Positions 1 to 8,446 of a stretch of 64,000 nt of DNA are shown in pieces (the stretch's first letter is position 1; every line of letters starts with the position of its first letter). The notes under the pieces are model-generated. The model did not search any database. It was not told the DNA's origin and saw nothing but the letters and a program-made list of their open reading frames with translations. The stretch comes from Altererythrobacter xiamenensis (lineage in GTDB: Bacteria > Pseudomonadota > Alphaproteobacteria > Sphingomonadales > Sphingomonadaceae): positions 930,001-994,000 of the forward strand of contig NZ_FXWG01000002.1 in assembly GCF_900177715.1 (NCBI RefSeq), written 5' to 3'. A program made the translations under genes and the position numbers.

Positions 1-1
1 G

Positions 2-1255
2 CTGCTGTCGAGTGGTTGTGCCCGATTCGTCGGCAATCCGTCAGGCTCGCTCTTAGCAAGTCCTTATGGTCCTCTCGTGCCTGATCCCGCAGGCCTGCTC
101 GATCTGCCCGAAGGGTTTTCCTATCGGGTCATTTCCCAGCTGGGAAGTTCGATGTCCGATGGTGGCACCGTCCCCGATCGCGCGGACGGCATGGGGTGTT
201 TCGACCTTGGTGACGGATCGATCGCTCTGGTGAGAAATCACGAGCTGAAGGTCGATCACGCGGCTAGCGGAAAGCTTTCCGAAGGGTTCGACAGAAACGA
301 CAGCGGCGAAATCCTTCCCGGCGGAACGACCAACCTGATCCTCGATGCAAAGACGCTGAAAGTGAAGGGCGAGTTCCGCACCCTAGCCGGGACGATCCGC
401 AATTGTGCAGGCGGGGTGACCCCATGGGGCACCTGGTTGACCTGCGAGGAAGACGTGACCCGTGCGGGCGACGGTGTGGAGCGCGATCACGGCTGGGTTT
501 TCGAAGTGCCTGCCGACGCCAATGGTCTGGTCGATCCGGTCCCGCTTAAAGCGATGGGCCGCTTCAATCACGAGGCCGCATGTGTCGATCCGGCGACCGG
601 CGTGGTTTACATGACCGAAGATCGCGATGACAGCTTGCTCTACCGGTTCATTCCCGAGGTTCCTGGGGAGCTGAGGCGGGGTGGAAAACTGCAGGCTCTC
701 ATCGCCACGAGTATCGCTGACAGCCGCAACTGGTTTCGGCCGAGCATGGCTCCGGGTTCGTGGGCGGCAGTCAGCTGGGTCGATATCGATAATGTCGAAA
801 GTCCGCAGGACGACTTGCGATCGCGCGGCGCTGCAATGGGCGCAACGCTCTTTGCACGCGGCGAGGGCATCCACATGGGCGATGGCGAACTCTACTTCTG
901 CTGCACATCGGGCGGCGTGAGGAAGCTAGGCCAGATTTTCCGTTTGTCGCTGGATGAAAAGGGGGAGCAACTTCAACTTTTCTTCGAAAGCAGCGACCCG
1001 ACCCAGTTCCATTATGGTGACAACCTTACGGTCGCGCCCAACGGCCATCTCATTGTCTGCGAAGATCAGAGCGGCGATGTGTCGACCAATCATTTGCGCG
1101 GGATCACGCCTGCTGGCGACGCATACCCGCTCGGCTGGCTGAAAGCCGAAACCGAATTGGCGGGTGCATGCTGGTCACCTGACGGAACCACCCTTTTTGT
1201 GAATGCCTACAGCCCCACAACAACGCTCGCTATCACCGGCCCTTGGTTGAACTGA
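2..1255 (+). CDS. PhoX/DUF839-family phosphatase, 5' end outside window
   Basis: This reading frame is open to the left edge of the window, so the protein is partial; 417 residues are visible. A GTG at 77 is the first in-window start candidate, but the codons before it encode a signal-like stretch (LLSSGCARF) that fits the end of an exported N-terminus, so the true start lies upstream. The body matches the DUF839/PhoX family: PEGFSYRVIS near the start, the acidic TPWGTWLTCEED block, and GRFNHEAACVDP followed by MTEDRDDSLLYRF. PhoX enzymes are usually Tat-exported, calcium-dependent periplasmic alkaline phosphatases. A phosphatase role is inferred from the family. No partner gene is visible because the upstream side is missing. 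Confidence 0.8.
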   Translation: MLSSGCARFVGNPSGSLLASPYGPLVPDPAGLLDLPEGFSYRVISQLGSSMSDGGTVPDRADGMGCFDLGDGSIALVRNHELKVDHAASGKLSEGFDRNDSGEILPGGTTNLILDAKTLKVKGEFRTLAGTIRNCAGGVTPWGTWLTCEEDVTRAGDGVERDHGWVFEVPADANGLVDPVPLKAMGRFNHEAACVDPATGVVYMTEDRDDSLLYRFIPEVPGELRRGGKLQALIATSIADSRNWFRPSMAPGSWAAVSWVDIDNVESPQDDLRSRGAAMGATLFARGEGIHMGDGELYFCCTSGGVRKLGQIFRLSLDEKGEQLQLFFESSDPTQFHYGDNLTVAPNGHLIVCEDQSGDVSTNHLRGITPAGDAYPLGWLKAETELAGACWSPDGTTLFVNAYSPTTTLAITGPWLN

Positions 1256-1444
1256 GAGATCCAGGGCTGCCCACAGGTCTGTGGAATTCGAGATCTTTGA
1301 AGAAATGACTGTTTTCAGGCATAGCTAAATAGAGATCGAATGTCCGAGTTTGGGGCGCAAAGCTCACCTTGCGACCGGTACGCCGAAATGTCTGCTTAGC
1401 CAGATACCATTGCCAATTCCTGCCGTTTCGGCTCCGCCACTCGC

Positions 1445-2962
1445 TCAGCAATCTTGTGCACTTGAAGTTTCAGTTGGGAACCACCCCGCCTGCATCGTCA
1501 GCTCCAGCGCCATGTTTTCAATTCGACTGTTCCAGGCGAGCCGCTCGAGCCAGTACGCCGGGATGCCTTCCTTGCCATAAAGTGCTCCAGCAAGCTGTCC
1601 CGTGATGGCGGCGACCGTGTCGGCATCGTCGCCTAGGTTGGCAGCGAGCAACACGGCTTTGGCAAAGCTGTTAGTCCGCGCGACGCACCAGAGCGCGGCC
1701 TCAAGGCTGTCGATCACATAGCCAGAGCTTCGGATCGTCTCGCGGGTTCGCCCGCGCCAGGATCCGGCCAGGACTTCTGAGAGGCGGCCTGCGAATGGCT
1801 CTTGCCTTAGTCGCAGGACTTCATGACGAGACCTCCCGGCAATCGCTTCGGCCAGCATGTCTGCAAAGACCACGCAGGCATCAACCGCCTCTGGTGCGGC
1901 ATGGGTTGTTCTGCTCTGCCGGGCCGCGATGTCCCGGCGCGAGCTGTCATCCTGCCAGTAACGGACCGCGACAGGACTGAGACGCATAAGACTGCCGTTG
2001 CCGGCTGACATCGGATCGCTGGCCCCGGCGACAGGATCACCGGTGCGCTTGAAGCGGTTCAGCGACTGATTAACCGTGGTACCGACGTCGAAGCAGGTTC
2101 CCGTGCAAGAGTACTCGCCCCGCTCACGTCAAGCGAGAAAGCGGCACATGAGATCTTCTTCATCAAGCCCGCCTTGTTCGTGCAAGCTGGTTGCGAGCGC
2201 AAGCGCCATGGCAGTGTCGTCCGTCCAGGCACCGACCGGCAGGTTGAAGGCACCTCCTCCCACAAGATCGATGATCTGCGGATAACTGTCGCGAGCCTGG
2301 AACTCTCCGGTCGTGCCCATGGCATCACCCACGGCCAGTCCGAGCAAAGCACCGATAGCGCGATCGCGTACCGCTTCATGGCTGGCGTCAGGCAAGGGCT
2401 CTTCGACCGGAGCACAGCTTTTGACATACTCAAGCTGTGCGGCGGTCTCGATGGCACCTGGTCGGACGCTTCTGATCTGCTTGATGGCGTCGTCAGGATC
2501 CATACCCAGCTCGACCAGCAGCCGTGCGGCAATTGTCCCGGCACGGCCAAGTCCGCCCTTGCAGTGAACCAATACACCAAAGCCTTGGCGCACGAGGCCG
2601 CGCAGGTGCGCGCCGATGTTGATCCAGGCCTCTTCAAATGCCGCATCGGGCACGTCCACATCTCGGATCGGCAGGTGATACCAGGTCATGTGCCGGGCCA
2701 AGACCTCTTCCCCGAGCCGCGTAACCTGCAGGCTCTCTAGTTCTTGGCTTTCAACCAGGGTGACCACGGCCGCAGCGCCCCAGGCCATGATTGCATCGAG
2801 ATCGATAGCCAGATCGCGGTCCCACGCTCCCGAGACTGCGTATGCCTGCTTCTTCCCAGGGCAGAGCGTCAGCCCGATCTTCCCGCTTGCTGTCCCACCA
2901 AGGACAGGACGTAGCTCGGCAATCTGCAACGGGTGGCTCAGGCTGGTCCGACCGCGCATCAT
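1445..2962 (-). pseudogene. Dual-specificity phosphatase + ADP-ribosylglycohydrolase fusion with in-frame TGA
   Basis: The frame holds 506 codons and is open throughout except for one TGA at 2131-2129 (codon 278). The N-terminal part has a cysteine phosphatase loop, [10 protein letters not shown] (C-x5-R), of the CDKN3/dual-specificity type. It is followed by an ADP-ribosylglycohydrolase (DraG/MacroD-unrelated) domain with [14 protein letters not shown] and the metal motif [10 protein letters not shown]. After the TGA the same frame continues with RERGEYSCTGTCFD, MSAGNGSLMRLSPVAVRYW and the second metal motif LGDDADTVAAITGQ. As I recall the family, a tryptophan usually stands where the TGA is, so a single TGG-to-TGA change would explain it. 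The ATG at 2962 overlaps the TGA of the upstream Nudix gene as ATGA, which implies translational coupling. Termination at the TGA would remove the second metal site. A sequencing error or readthrough cannot be excluded. Confidence 0.75.
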
Positions 2963-3681
2963 TGTACCGCCTTGAGCTGGTAGAACTCGGCTGGACGATG
3001 AGGGCGTCCGCTGGTGAACTCGCCAGTGGCTTCGAGGTGACTGCCATCGGGCAGCATCTTGCCATGCCACTTCTTGCGAAAGTGCGGCTTATTGAGTGCG
3101 CGTCCCAGAATTGTCTCGTGGACGTTCTGAAGCTCAAGCAGGGTGAACCGCTCGGGCAAAAGATCAAAGGGCAGACTCGACCATTCAAGCTTGCCGCGCA
3201 GCCGCACCAGAGCAGTGTGAATGATTGCCCCGTGATCAAAGCCGGTCCTGACAGGCTCGCCTACGTCCTCGAGCTGGACCGCATCTCCATCCGCGTCAGC
3301 CGTGATTTGTGGCAGCCGCAGTCCATCAATCTCGCCAGCGGCAGCATATAGCCGTTCGTAGGCAACCAGAGCCAGATAGGCGGTGCTGACAACCCAGCCG
3401 CGTGGATCACGGTCCGGCGCGCTGAATGTATAAAGCTGCTCGACTGTCAGATCGGCAAGGCCTGCCTTTTCGGCGAGGACCCGACGGGCCGTGGCATCGA
3501 GGTCTTCGCCCGGATGGACAAAGTCGCCCGGCAGGACTTGGCAACCCGCAAAGGGCTCAGAGCTGCGCTCGATGGTCAGGACTTTGAGGTCGCGGTCCTC
3601 GATGGTGAAGAGGACGATATCGACCGCAAGGTGTGGTGAGGGGTAGGCGCCAAGATCGCTGGCGACAGGGGGTCGGTTCAT
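2959..3681 (-). CDS. NrtR-like Nudix-domain transcriptional regulator
   Basis: This 240-residue protein has an N-terminal Nudix fold (residues about 10-150) and a C-terminal segment ([14 protein letters not shown], then [14 protein letters not shown]) typical of the winged-helix part of NrtR-type regulators of NAD/ADP-ribose metabolism. Its Nudix box is degraded: the region [19 protein letters not shown] followed by LAEKAGL lacks the G, RE and second EE glutamate expected for catalysis. This fits a ligand sensor better than a hydrolase. Its stop overlaps the ATG of the phosphatase/ADP-ribosylglycohydrolase gene (ATGA), so the two are probably co-translated. A perfect TTGACA -35 box lies just upstream. 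ADP-ribose or a related NAD metabolite as effector is inferred from the family. Confidence 0.8.
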   Translation of the reverse strand: MNRPPVASDLGAYPSPHLAVDIVLFTIEDRDLKVLTIERSSEPFAGCQVLPGDFVHPGEDLDATARRVLAEKAGLADLTVEQLYTFSAPDRDPRGWVVSTAYLALVAYERLYAAAGEIDGLRLPQITADADGDAVQLEDVGEPVRTGFDHGAIIHTALVRLRGKLEWSSLPFDLLPERFTLLELQNVHETILGRALNKPHFRKKWHGKMLPDGSHLEATGEFTSGRPHRPAEFYQLKAVQ

Positions 3682-3687
3682 GCATGC

Positions 3688-3716
3688 TAGTTAAGTGTAA
3701 TATAGATATATGTCAA
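3688..3716 (-). promoter_or_regulatory. Predicted promoter of the Nudix-regulator operon, very short or no leader
   Basis: On the minus strand TTGACA (3716-3711) is followed by a 17-base spacer and TAACTA (3693-3688). The ATG at 3681 is only six bases beyond the -10-like box, so transcription would start at or near the start codon and give a leaderless mRNA. The -35 is perfect but the -10 is weak. The AT-rich spacer contains an imperfect dyad that could be an operator. Confidence 0.45.
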
Positions 3717-3722
3717 ATGCAT

Positions 3723-4346
3723 TTAAATGACCCATGGCTCGGACGAGCTCCTCCAGCTCGGCTTGAGCGCTAGCCTAAGCGAGTGTTCAGGCAACATCCG
3801 CGGCTTCTCGCGCAGTTCGGCGCGCAAGGTCTCATACTCCGTTACAAGTGCAGCGAAACGCTCGGCACGCATGTAGCGAGGCCGGGAGGGTTGGCCCCCG
3901 ACCGGGCGCAGCAGCTCGAATAGCTCCTCGCTGCGCTGCTCTTTGCGATAGGCCGGGCCAAGTCGCTGGCTGCGGTAGGTAAACCCATGGCACTTCCGAC
4001 AGGCCCATTTTTCTTTTGCGAGGACCAGCTGGCCGCTCCGCCTGGCGCAGTCTCGGCAGAGGAAATAGGGCTTGTGATAATTGGGATTGGTGGCGGCGCG
4101 CTCCAGCGGCAGGAGCACCTGGCCTTCGCCAGAGCCGCTTGACTGAGGCGAAAGACTGGAGTAGGCGATAACTATCTGGGAAGATGAGATATTTCTGACC
4201 CAGACAGTGCCGCAATATTCGCCATGCTGGTCATGCCAGATCGCAGTACCAAGGCCTTGGCGGAACATCTTCTCACAAGTGGCCGCCTCGAGCCGGATGT
4301 AGGCCTCGATATGGCGAGCAAGCGTCTCCTGCTTATCCTCGATCAT
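3723..4346 (-). CDS. Zn-ribbon accessory protein of unknown function
   Basis: The protein has 207 residues and no family I can name with certainty. A zinc ribbon is visible in the middle (about residues 96-120): FLCRDCARR, then WACRKCHGFTYRSQR, giving two CxxC pairs about 17 residues apart. The phrase CRKCHGFTYRSQ resembles a group of zinc-ribbon proteins that I recall as common in accessory regions of alphaproteobacterial genomes. The N-terminus (residues 1-30) is helical and acidic and the C-terminus is rich in arginine. It is the first gene of a leftward trio with the Nudix regulator, but a separate promoter lies between them. Function is unknown. Confidence 0.7.
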   Translation of the reverse strand: MIEDKQETLARHIEAYIRLEAATCEKMFRQGLGTAIWHDQHGEYCGTVWVRNISSSQIVIAYSSLSPQSSGSGEGQVLLPLERAATNPNYHKPYFLCRDCARRSGQLVLAKEKWACRKCHGFTYRSQRLGPAYRKEQRSEELFELLRPVGGQPSRPRYMRAERFAALVTEYETLRAELREKPRMLPEHSLRLALKPSWRSSSEPWVI

Positions 4347-4637
4347 GGTTGCTCCCAGTGGCTACGGCCTGTTTTTCGCTCGTCGAACCCTGCCTCCAAA
4401 TTCCCTTTTTTATAGAACGATAGTTTTCCCATCGTAATGTTCGAAATGCTATCAGAAAGTGATGAATCGGCAGGGGCGTACCAAAGTTCCGTTCTCCGCT
4501 CATGATCACCGGTCACAAGTAGAGCCTTTTCTCTCTCGGTTCGGTTTGATGGTACCGCTCTGAAAATCCAAACGACGCTAGTTCAAGGATTTGCGACGGT
4601 ACCCCACGGCAGCGGAGAGAAGTTTGTCCCGAAGGGG

Positions 4638-4728
4638 TGGCGGAGCAGGAGGGATTCGAACCCTCGATACGGGGTTGCCGTATACACACTTTCCAGGCGT
4701 GCGCCTTCGACCACTCGGCCACTGCTCC
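4638..4728 (-). tRNA. tRNA-Ser (anticodon GGA)
   Basis: The minus strand folds as a class II tRNA with a 7-bp acceptor stem (GGAGCAG/CTGCTCC), a long variable arm, the T-loop sequence GGTTCGAATCC and the anticodon loop around CTGGAAA, giving GGA (serine). The discriminator G is at 4641 and the 3' CCA is encoded at 4640-4638. Length with CCA is 91 nt. No integrase or duplicated 3' end was found beside it. Confidence 0.95.
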
Positions 4729-4924
4729 GCACTATGTTCCCCCTACCGCTTCGCCGCACGAGGACAAGTCCTGTCCGCCCTGTCGCGTCGCCAGAAGAGG
4801 ACAAGCCTGTCCTTCTGGTCGCCTTGCTACATCGGGACAAGAGCGCGCGCATCTAGCGGCGAACGCTTCATACCGCAAGACGAGTTGCAGCATTTGATTT
4901 CGAGCGACTCGTAATGCCGTGATA
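4729..4924. repeat. Intergenic hairpin repeats next to tRNA-Ser
   Basis: No gene is seen in this stretch. The element GGACAAG occurs at 4762, 4799 and 4835, that is, with a period of 36-37 bases. The first two copies are followed by an inverted partner (GGACAAGTCCTGTCC and GGACAAGCCTGTCC), so each can form a small hairpin, and CGCCAGAAG near 4790 can pair with CTTCTGGTCG near 4813. On the minus strand at 4754-4741 stands GCGAAGCGGTAGGG, the same core as the in-frame repeats inside the two genes at 5966 and 6371. The block looks like a small mobile or REP-type intergenic repeat. Confidence 0.5.
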
Positions 4925-5025
4925 AGAGAGCACTTATTGGCGACGCTGCGCGGTTGGGCATTCCCTTGCGAACGTCGCTGACAAGGCCCCTTTCCGCCCT
5001 CAAAAACGCGTGGAAAGGGGTTTTT
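4925..5025 (+). ncRNA. Possible small RNA ending at an intrinsic terminator
   Basis: The plus strand at 4987-5025 has a strong intrinsic terminator: CCCCTTTCC, a 16-base loop, GGAAAGGGG and then TTTTTG. No gene on this strand ends before it. The preceding bases can fold: GCGACG (4938-4943) pairs with CGTCGC (4974-4979), with an inner GGG/CCC stem. A structured transcript upstream of an orphan terminator suggests a small RNA or a leader/attenuator for the cyclophilin gene that starts 30 bases later. I found no convincing promoter, so the 5' end is approximate. Confidence 0.3.
4987..5025 (+). terminator. Intrinsic terminator
   Basis: A perfect 9-bp stem, CCCCTTTCC/GGAAAGGGG, is followed by five T residues. 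It lies 30 bases upstream of the cyclophilin start, so it either ends an upstream small RNA or attenuates the cyclophilin transcript. Confidence 0.7.
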
Positions 5026-5055
5026 GTTAGGAAGAGCGCGTGGCATGACAGTGCC

Positions 5056-6153
5056 ATGAAGAAGACACTCCTCACCGCTGCGGCTCTCGCCCTCGCCCTT
5101 CCCGCACATGCTCAGGATGAGCCCGAGGGTGCCCCATCGCCCAACCAGATCGTCGAGGCGGCGGATGCCGAAGAGTGGGTGAGCATTTCACCGGAAGACC
5201 TGCTGGTGATGACGCTCGCTCCCGACCCGCAAGGTAATCCGCGCCAGGTCGTGATCCAGCTCATGCCCGCGCCCTTCAGCCAGGGGTGGGTGGAGAACAT
5301 CCGCAAGCTCGCCCGCGCGAAATGGTACGACGATATCAGCGTCAACCGCGTGCAGGACAATTACGTCGTGCAATGGGGCGATCCTAATTACGACAATCCC
5401 GAAGCCGAGGGCGAGACCAAGACTCTGCCCGAGGGCCTGCGGGTGATGGGCGAGGATGAGTACTCCCAATCCATGGAATCCATGTCCTCTGCCGTGCAGG
5501 CAAATAAAGTGAATTTGAAACGAGACGAATTTGGCCGGTATCTTCCTCTTTATGAAGAAAGAGAGCGGCGAGCGATGATTTCGATTGCGTCCACAAGAAC
5601 ATCATCAGCGCCACAAGGTTGGCATCAACGTGATTCTTATGGCTATTTTGTAGAGTTCTACAACGGATGGCCTATCGCATCGAATACTGCTGGGGACTCG
5701 GCGGTTTTCTGGCCAGTCCATTGCTACGGCATGGTTGGCGTCGGAAGGAACTACTCGCCGGACACCGGCTCGGGCGCGGAGCTTTACACCGTCATCGGCC
5801 ATGCGCCGCGGCATCTCGACCGCAATATCGCGCTGGTCGGGCGCATCATCGAGGGGATGGAGCATCTCTCCTCGCTGCCGCGCGGCAAAGGCGAGCTCGG
5901 CTTTTATGGCGAGGACGAACTCGACAAGCGCACGCCGATCCTGAGTGTCAGGGTTGTAAGTGACCTTCAGGCCTCAAGTAGCGAAGCGGCAGGCCGAAAA
6001 TACGCCTTCGAATATCTGAGCACCGAGAGCGAGACATTCGCAAAATATGCCGAGGCGCGCGCCAACCGCCGCGACCCTTTTTTCATTCACCCCGCAGGCG
6101 GCGCGGACATCTGCAACATCCCGGTGCCGGTGCGGCGCGTGGCGAGTGACTGA
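5056..6153 (+). CDS. Periplasmic cyclophilin-type peptidyl-prolyl isomerase
   Basis: The 365-residue product begins with a signal peptide (cleavage near AHA-QD, residues 19-20). Its cyclophilin-like core includes FWPVHCYGMVGVGRNY, TVIGHAPRHLDRNIALVGR and IIEGMEHLSSLPRG, and ends with FFIHPAGGADICNIPVPVRR. It should catalyse cis-trans isomerisation of prolyl bonds in exported proteins. Two oddities are visible. First, a small hairpin repeat at 5966-5998 is read in frame as an extra DLQASSSEAAGRK segment. Second, about 5495-5745 is clearly richer in A and T than the rest, as if the gene were a mosaic. No Shine-Dalgarno lies at normal spacing before 5056: a GGAAGAG is about 20 bases upstream, but well placed for an ATG at 5045 that opens a four-codon ORF ending in ATGA over this start. 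The GTG of the next gene overlaps the end. Confidence 0.85.
   Translation: MKKTLLTAAALALALPAHAQDEPEGAPSPNQIVEAADAEEWVSISPEDLLVMTLAPDPQGNPRQVVIQLMPAPFSQGWVENIRKLARAKWYDDISVNRVQDNYVVQWGDPNYDNPEAEGETKTLPEGLRVMGEDEYSQSMESMSSAVQANKVNLKRDEFGRYLPLYEERERRAMISIASTRTSSAPQGWHQRDSYGYFVEFYNGWPIASNTAGDSAVFWPVHCYGMVGVGRNYSPDTGSGAELYTVIGHAPRHLDRNIALVGRIIEGMEHLSSLPRGKGELGFYGEDELDKRTPILSVRVVSDLQASSSEAAGRKYAFEYLSTESETFAKYAEARANRRDPFFIHPAGGADICNIPVPVRRVASD
5966..5998 (+). repeat. In-frame palindromic repeat, copy 1
   Basis: GGCCT (5970-5974) pairs with AGGCC (5991-5995), and TTC/GAA extends the stem around one bulged A. The 16-base loop is CAAGTAGCGAAGCGGC. The repeat is translated inside the cyclophilin gene without breaking the frame. 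It shares 14 of 16 loop bases with the copy at 6371-6400, while the stem sequence differs but stays paired. Confidence 0.65.
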
Positions 6154-6499
6154 AACACTCGTTCACCGCGCTCCGCTTGCCCGGTGGCAGGGTGAAAAGG
6201 CCGTCTATCACCTCCTCAGGATCACCGGCGAAGCGGCAGAGGCACTCGCGGCTCATGCCTTGATGCAGCGGCTCGAATTCGGGCGTCAGCGCGGCTTCGG
6301 ATCGATCAAGGTCATGGCGCTCATCGGTGAAACGCAATGGAAAACCTCGGTCTTCCCGCAGAAGAAGCCTTCGCCCTCAAGTAGCGAAACGGTAGGGCGA
6401 CGAGAGCGCGAATGGATCCTGCTCGTCAGCAAGAAAGTGATGCGCGCCGAGGATATCGCGCCCGGCGATGAGATTACCGCCGAATTGACCCTGCTCTAG
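6146..6499 (+). CDS. DUF1905-domain protein
   Basis: The GTG start at 6146 overlaps the end of the cyclophilin gene by 8 bases, and the 117-residue product matches the small DUF1905 fold: [39 protein letters not shown] and a final [16 protein letters not shown]. The molecular function of the family is not known to me. A hairpin repeat at 6371-6400 is inserted in frame between FPQKK and [10 protein letters not shown] and encodes [12 protein letters not shown]. The 3' end overlaps the convergent chemoreceptor gene by 4 bases. The overlap suggests co-expression with the cyclophilin. Confidence 0.75.
   Translation: MTETLVHRAPLARWQGEKAVYHLLRITGEAAEALAAHALMQRLEFGRQRGFGSIKVMALIGETQWKTSVFPQKKPSPSSSETVGRREREWILLVSKKVMRAEDIAPGDEITAELTLL
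6371..6400 (+). repeat. In-frame palindromic repeat, copy 2
   Basis: TCGCCCT (6371-6377) pairs perfectly with AGGGCGA (6394-6400) around a 16-base loop, CAAGTAGCGAAACGGT. The repeat is translated within the DUF1905 gene. Together with the copy at 5966-5998 it shows a conserved loop with compensating changes in the stem, as in small palindromic mobile elements. Confidence 0.65.
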
Positions 6500-8334
6500 C
6501 CGGCAACCCGCTCGACGGCGTCGTTGCCCTTTTCGAGATCTTGCGCGGACCGGCGAACATCCGCGATGAAGCGGTCGGCCTTTTCGCGCAGATCCTTGGC
6601 GTGGCTGTCGAGCGAATTGGCGCTCTCGACCACGTCGTCGGCGGCAGAGCCCGTTTCATGGCTCGCGTTGCGCAGGCTTTCGAGCTGCGTTTCGACTTTC
6701 ACGGAGCCAGCGGCAACCGTGTCGATATTGCGCGCCAGAGCTTCGCCAGAGGCCGATTGCTGGTCCACCGCACTTGCTATGGTCACTGCGGCCTGTTCAA
6801 GCTCGCCGATACTCTTCACGATATTGGTGAGATCATCCACGCTCGACTGGGTCGAGTTCTGCATGGCCGTGATCTTGTCGGTCACGTCGCTGGTTGCGCG
6901 GCTGGTCTGCATCGCCAGTTCCTTCACCTCGCTCGCCACTACCGCGAAGCCGCGGCCTGCCTCGCCCCCGCGCGCCGCCTCGATCGAAGCATTGAGCGCG
7001 AGCAGATTGGTGCGCTGTGCGATCGTCTGGATTACCTCGATGATCTCGCCGACTTCGAGCGCCGCCTGCGACAGGCCTGCCATTTTCGTATTGGCGGTGC
7101 CAACCAGTCCGCTTGCCTCGCGGGCCAGCTCGGCTGACGCGGAAGCCTGGCGGTTGATCTCGCTGATGGAGAGCGCGAACTCGTCGGTCGCGGCCGCAGC
7201 AGCGGTGATGTTCTCGGTCGCCTCGCGCATGGCATCGCTGGCGTCCTGTGCCTGATCATGCGAATTGTCGGCCAGGCCCACCATCTGGCGCGAGGTAGCC
7301 TTCAGCTGGTCCGATGCGGCCGAGACCGCCGTGATCAATTCGCCCACCGATATCTCGAACCCCTTGGCGAGGTCTTCGAGCAACTGCCCCTTTTCCTGGC
7401 GCAAATGCCGCATCTGATCGCTCAGCGCTCTCTGCTGTTCGAGTTTGGCTTCGGCGTCTGTCGCGCGTGCGTCATTGAGGTCACGCAGTTCGAGCGAGCT
7501 CGACCGGAAAACGGCAAGGGCCCGGGCCATCGCACCGATCTCGTCCTGGCGCTCCCGCCCGGGAATGGCCGTTTCCATCTTCCCGTCGGCAATCTCCTCT
7601 GCCGCGTGTGTGATGCCCGAAATCATGCCAACGACATTGCGGTTGATCATCCGGGCGCCGAGCAACGCTGCCGTGACGGCGACAAGAACGAATATGATGT
7701 CGATTATCAATACACGGTCGATGCCGTTGAACAGCTCGCGCGCGGCCGGTGCAAGCGTTCCACGAAGCGTGCGTGCGTAGTCTGCGATTTCCTCTCGCAA
7801 CACGAGCAGGTCTTCTTCGAAGGCTTGCGTCGCGACAGGGTTTGGATCACGCGCAATTTGCGCCCAGCGCGAGTTCAGATCGATGAGCTCCTCGTCGAAT
7901 CGCCCGACCATTTCATGGGTCTCGGGCGGCATGGCATCGCTGATCCAGTCGCGGGTGTAGGCGATGTTCTCCTGCGCCAGGGCGAGGGCAGGGGCGACCT
8001 CGGTCAGCGCGTCTCGCTCGCCTTCTTCGCGATAGTCTCGCAGCGCGGTGGCCGCGTCGTCGATGTCCATGACAGCGTGGGTGGTGCGCACCTCCAGGCC
8101 TGCCACATCGGCGACATGACGGCCTGCACCCGAATAATAGGAAACCGTTGCAATCACGGTGGCAGCAATGATCAACAGGATCAGTGCGGAAGCTATGCTG
8201 GCGGCATTGAGTTTCGTTGCGAGGGAAAAGCGGTCGAGCCAATTCGGCGCATCACCGGTGGACACCGGTTGCGCGGTGGTTTCATTCCCAGCGCGCGCGC
8301 CAGAGAGATCGAAATCGAAACTTTGCGCGTTCAA
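6496..8334 (-). CDS. Methyl-accepting chemotaxis protein
   Basis: This 612-residue receptor has two membrane segments (about residues 42-66 and 208-228) flanking a periplasmic helical sensor of about 140 residues. A HAMP linker follows ([19 protein letters not shown] to about residue 285), then a cytoplasmic signalling domain with the conserved tip [17 protein letters not shown] and [18 protein letters not shown]. It should signal to CheA/CheW in response to an unidentified stimulus. No che genes lie nearby, so it is an orphan receptor here. The gene converges on and overlaps the DUF1905 gene by 4 bases. Confidence 0.93.
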   Translation of the reverse strand: MNAQSFDFDLSGARAGNETTAQPVSTGDAPNWLDRFSLATKLNAASIASALILLIIAATVIATVSYYSGAGRHVADVAGLEVRTTHAVMDIDDAATALRDYREEGERDALTEVAPALALAQENIAYTRDWISDAMPPETHEMVGRFDEELIDLNSRWAQIARDPNPVATQAFEEDLLVLREEIADYARTLRGTLAPAARELFNGIDRVLIIDIIFVLVAVTAALLGARMINRNVVGMISGITHAAEEIADGKMETAIPGRERQDEIGAMARALAVFRSSSLELRDLNDARATDAEAKLEQQRALSDQMRHLRQEKGQLLEDLAKGFEISVGELITAVSAASDQLKATSRQMVGLADNSHDQAQDASDAMREATENITAAAAATDEFALSISEINRQASASAELAREASGLVGTANTKMAGLSQAALEVGEIIEVIQTIAQRTNLLALNASIEAARGGEAGRGFAVVASEVKELAMQTSRATSDVTDKITAMQNSTQSSVDDLTNIVKSIGELEQAAVTIASAVDQQSASGEALARNIDTVAAGSVKVETQLESLRNASHETGSAADDVVESANSLDSHAKDLREKADRFIADVRRSAQDLEKGNDAVERVAG

Positions 8335-8446
8335 GGTACTCTACCCTCTGCGAAGTGGCCGACGGCACGTGTTCGAGCCGCCGGGCAGGCTTGCTGATCG
8401 GAGGTAGACCTAAGGATTATAGTTTAAATGCTGGTAAACCGTGCCC

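Noticed and set aside
1-4728. Integrated island using tRNA-Ser as attachment site
   Set aside because: No integrase and no duplicated tRNA 3' end were found in the window.
4760-4841. CRISPR array suggested by 36-37-bp periodicity
   Set aside because: Only seven bases recur, there are only three units, and no cas genes are present.
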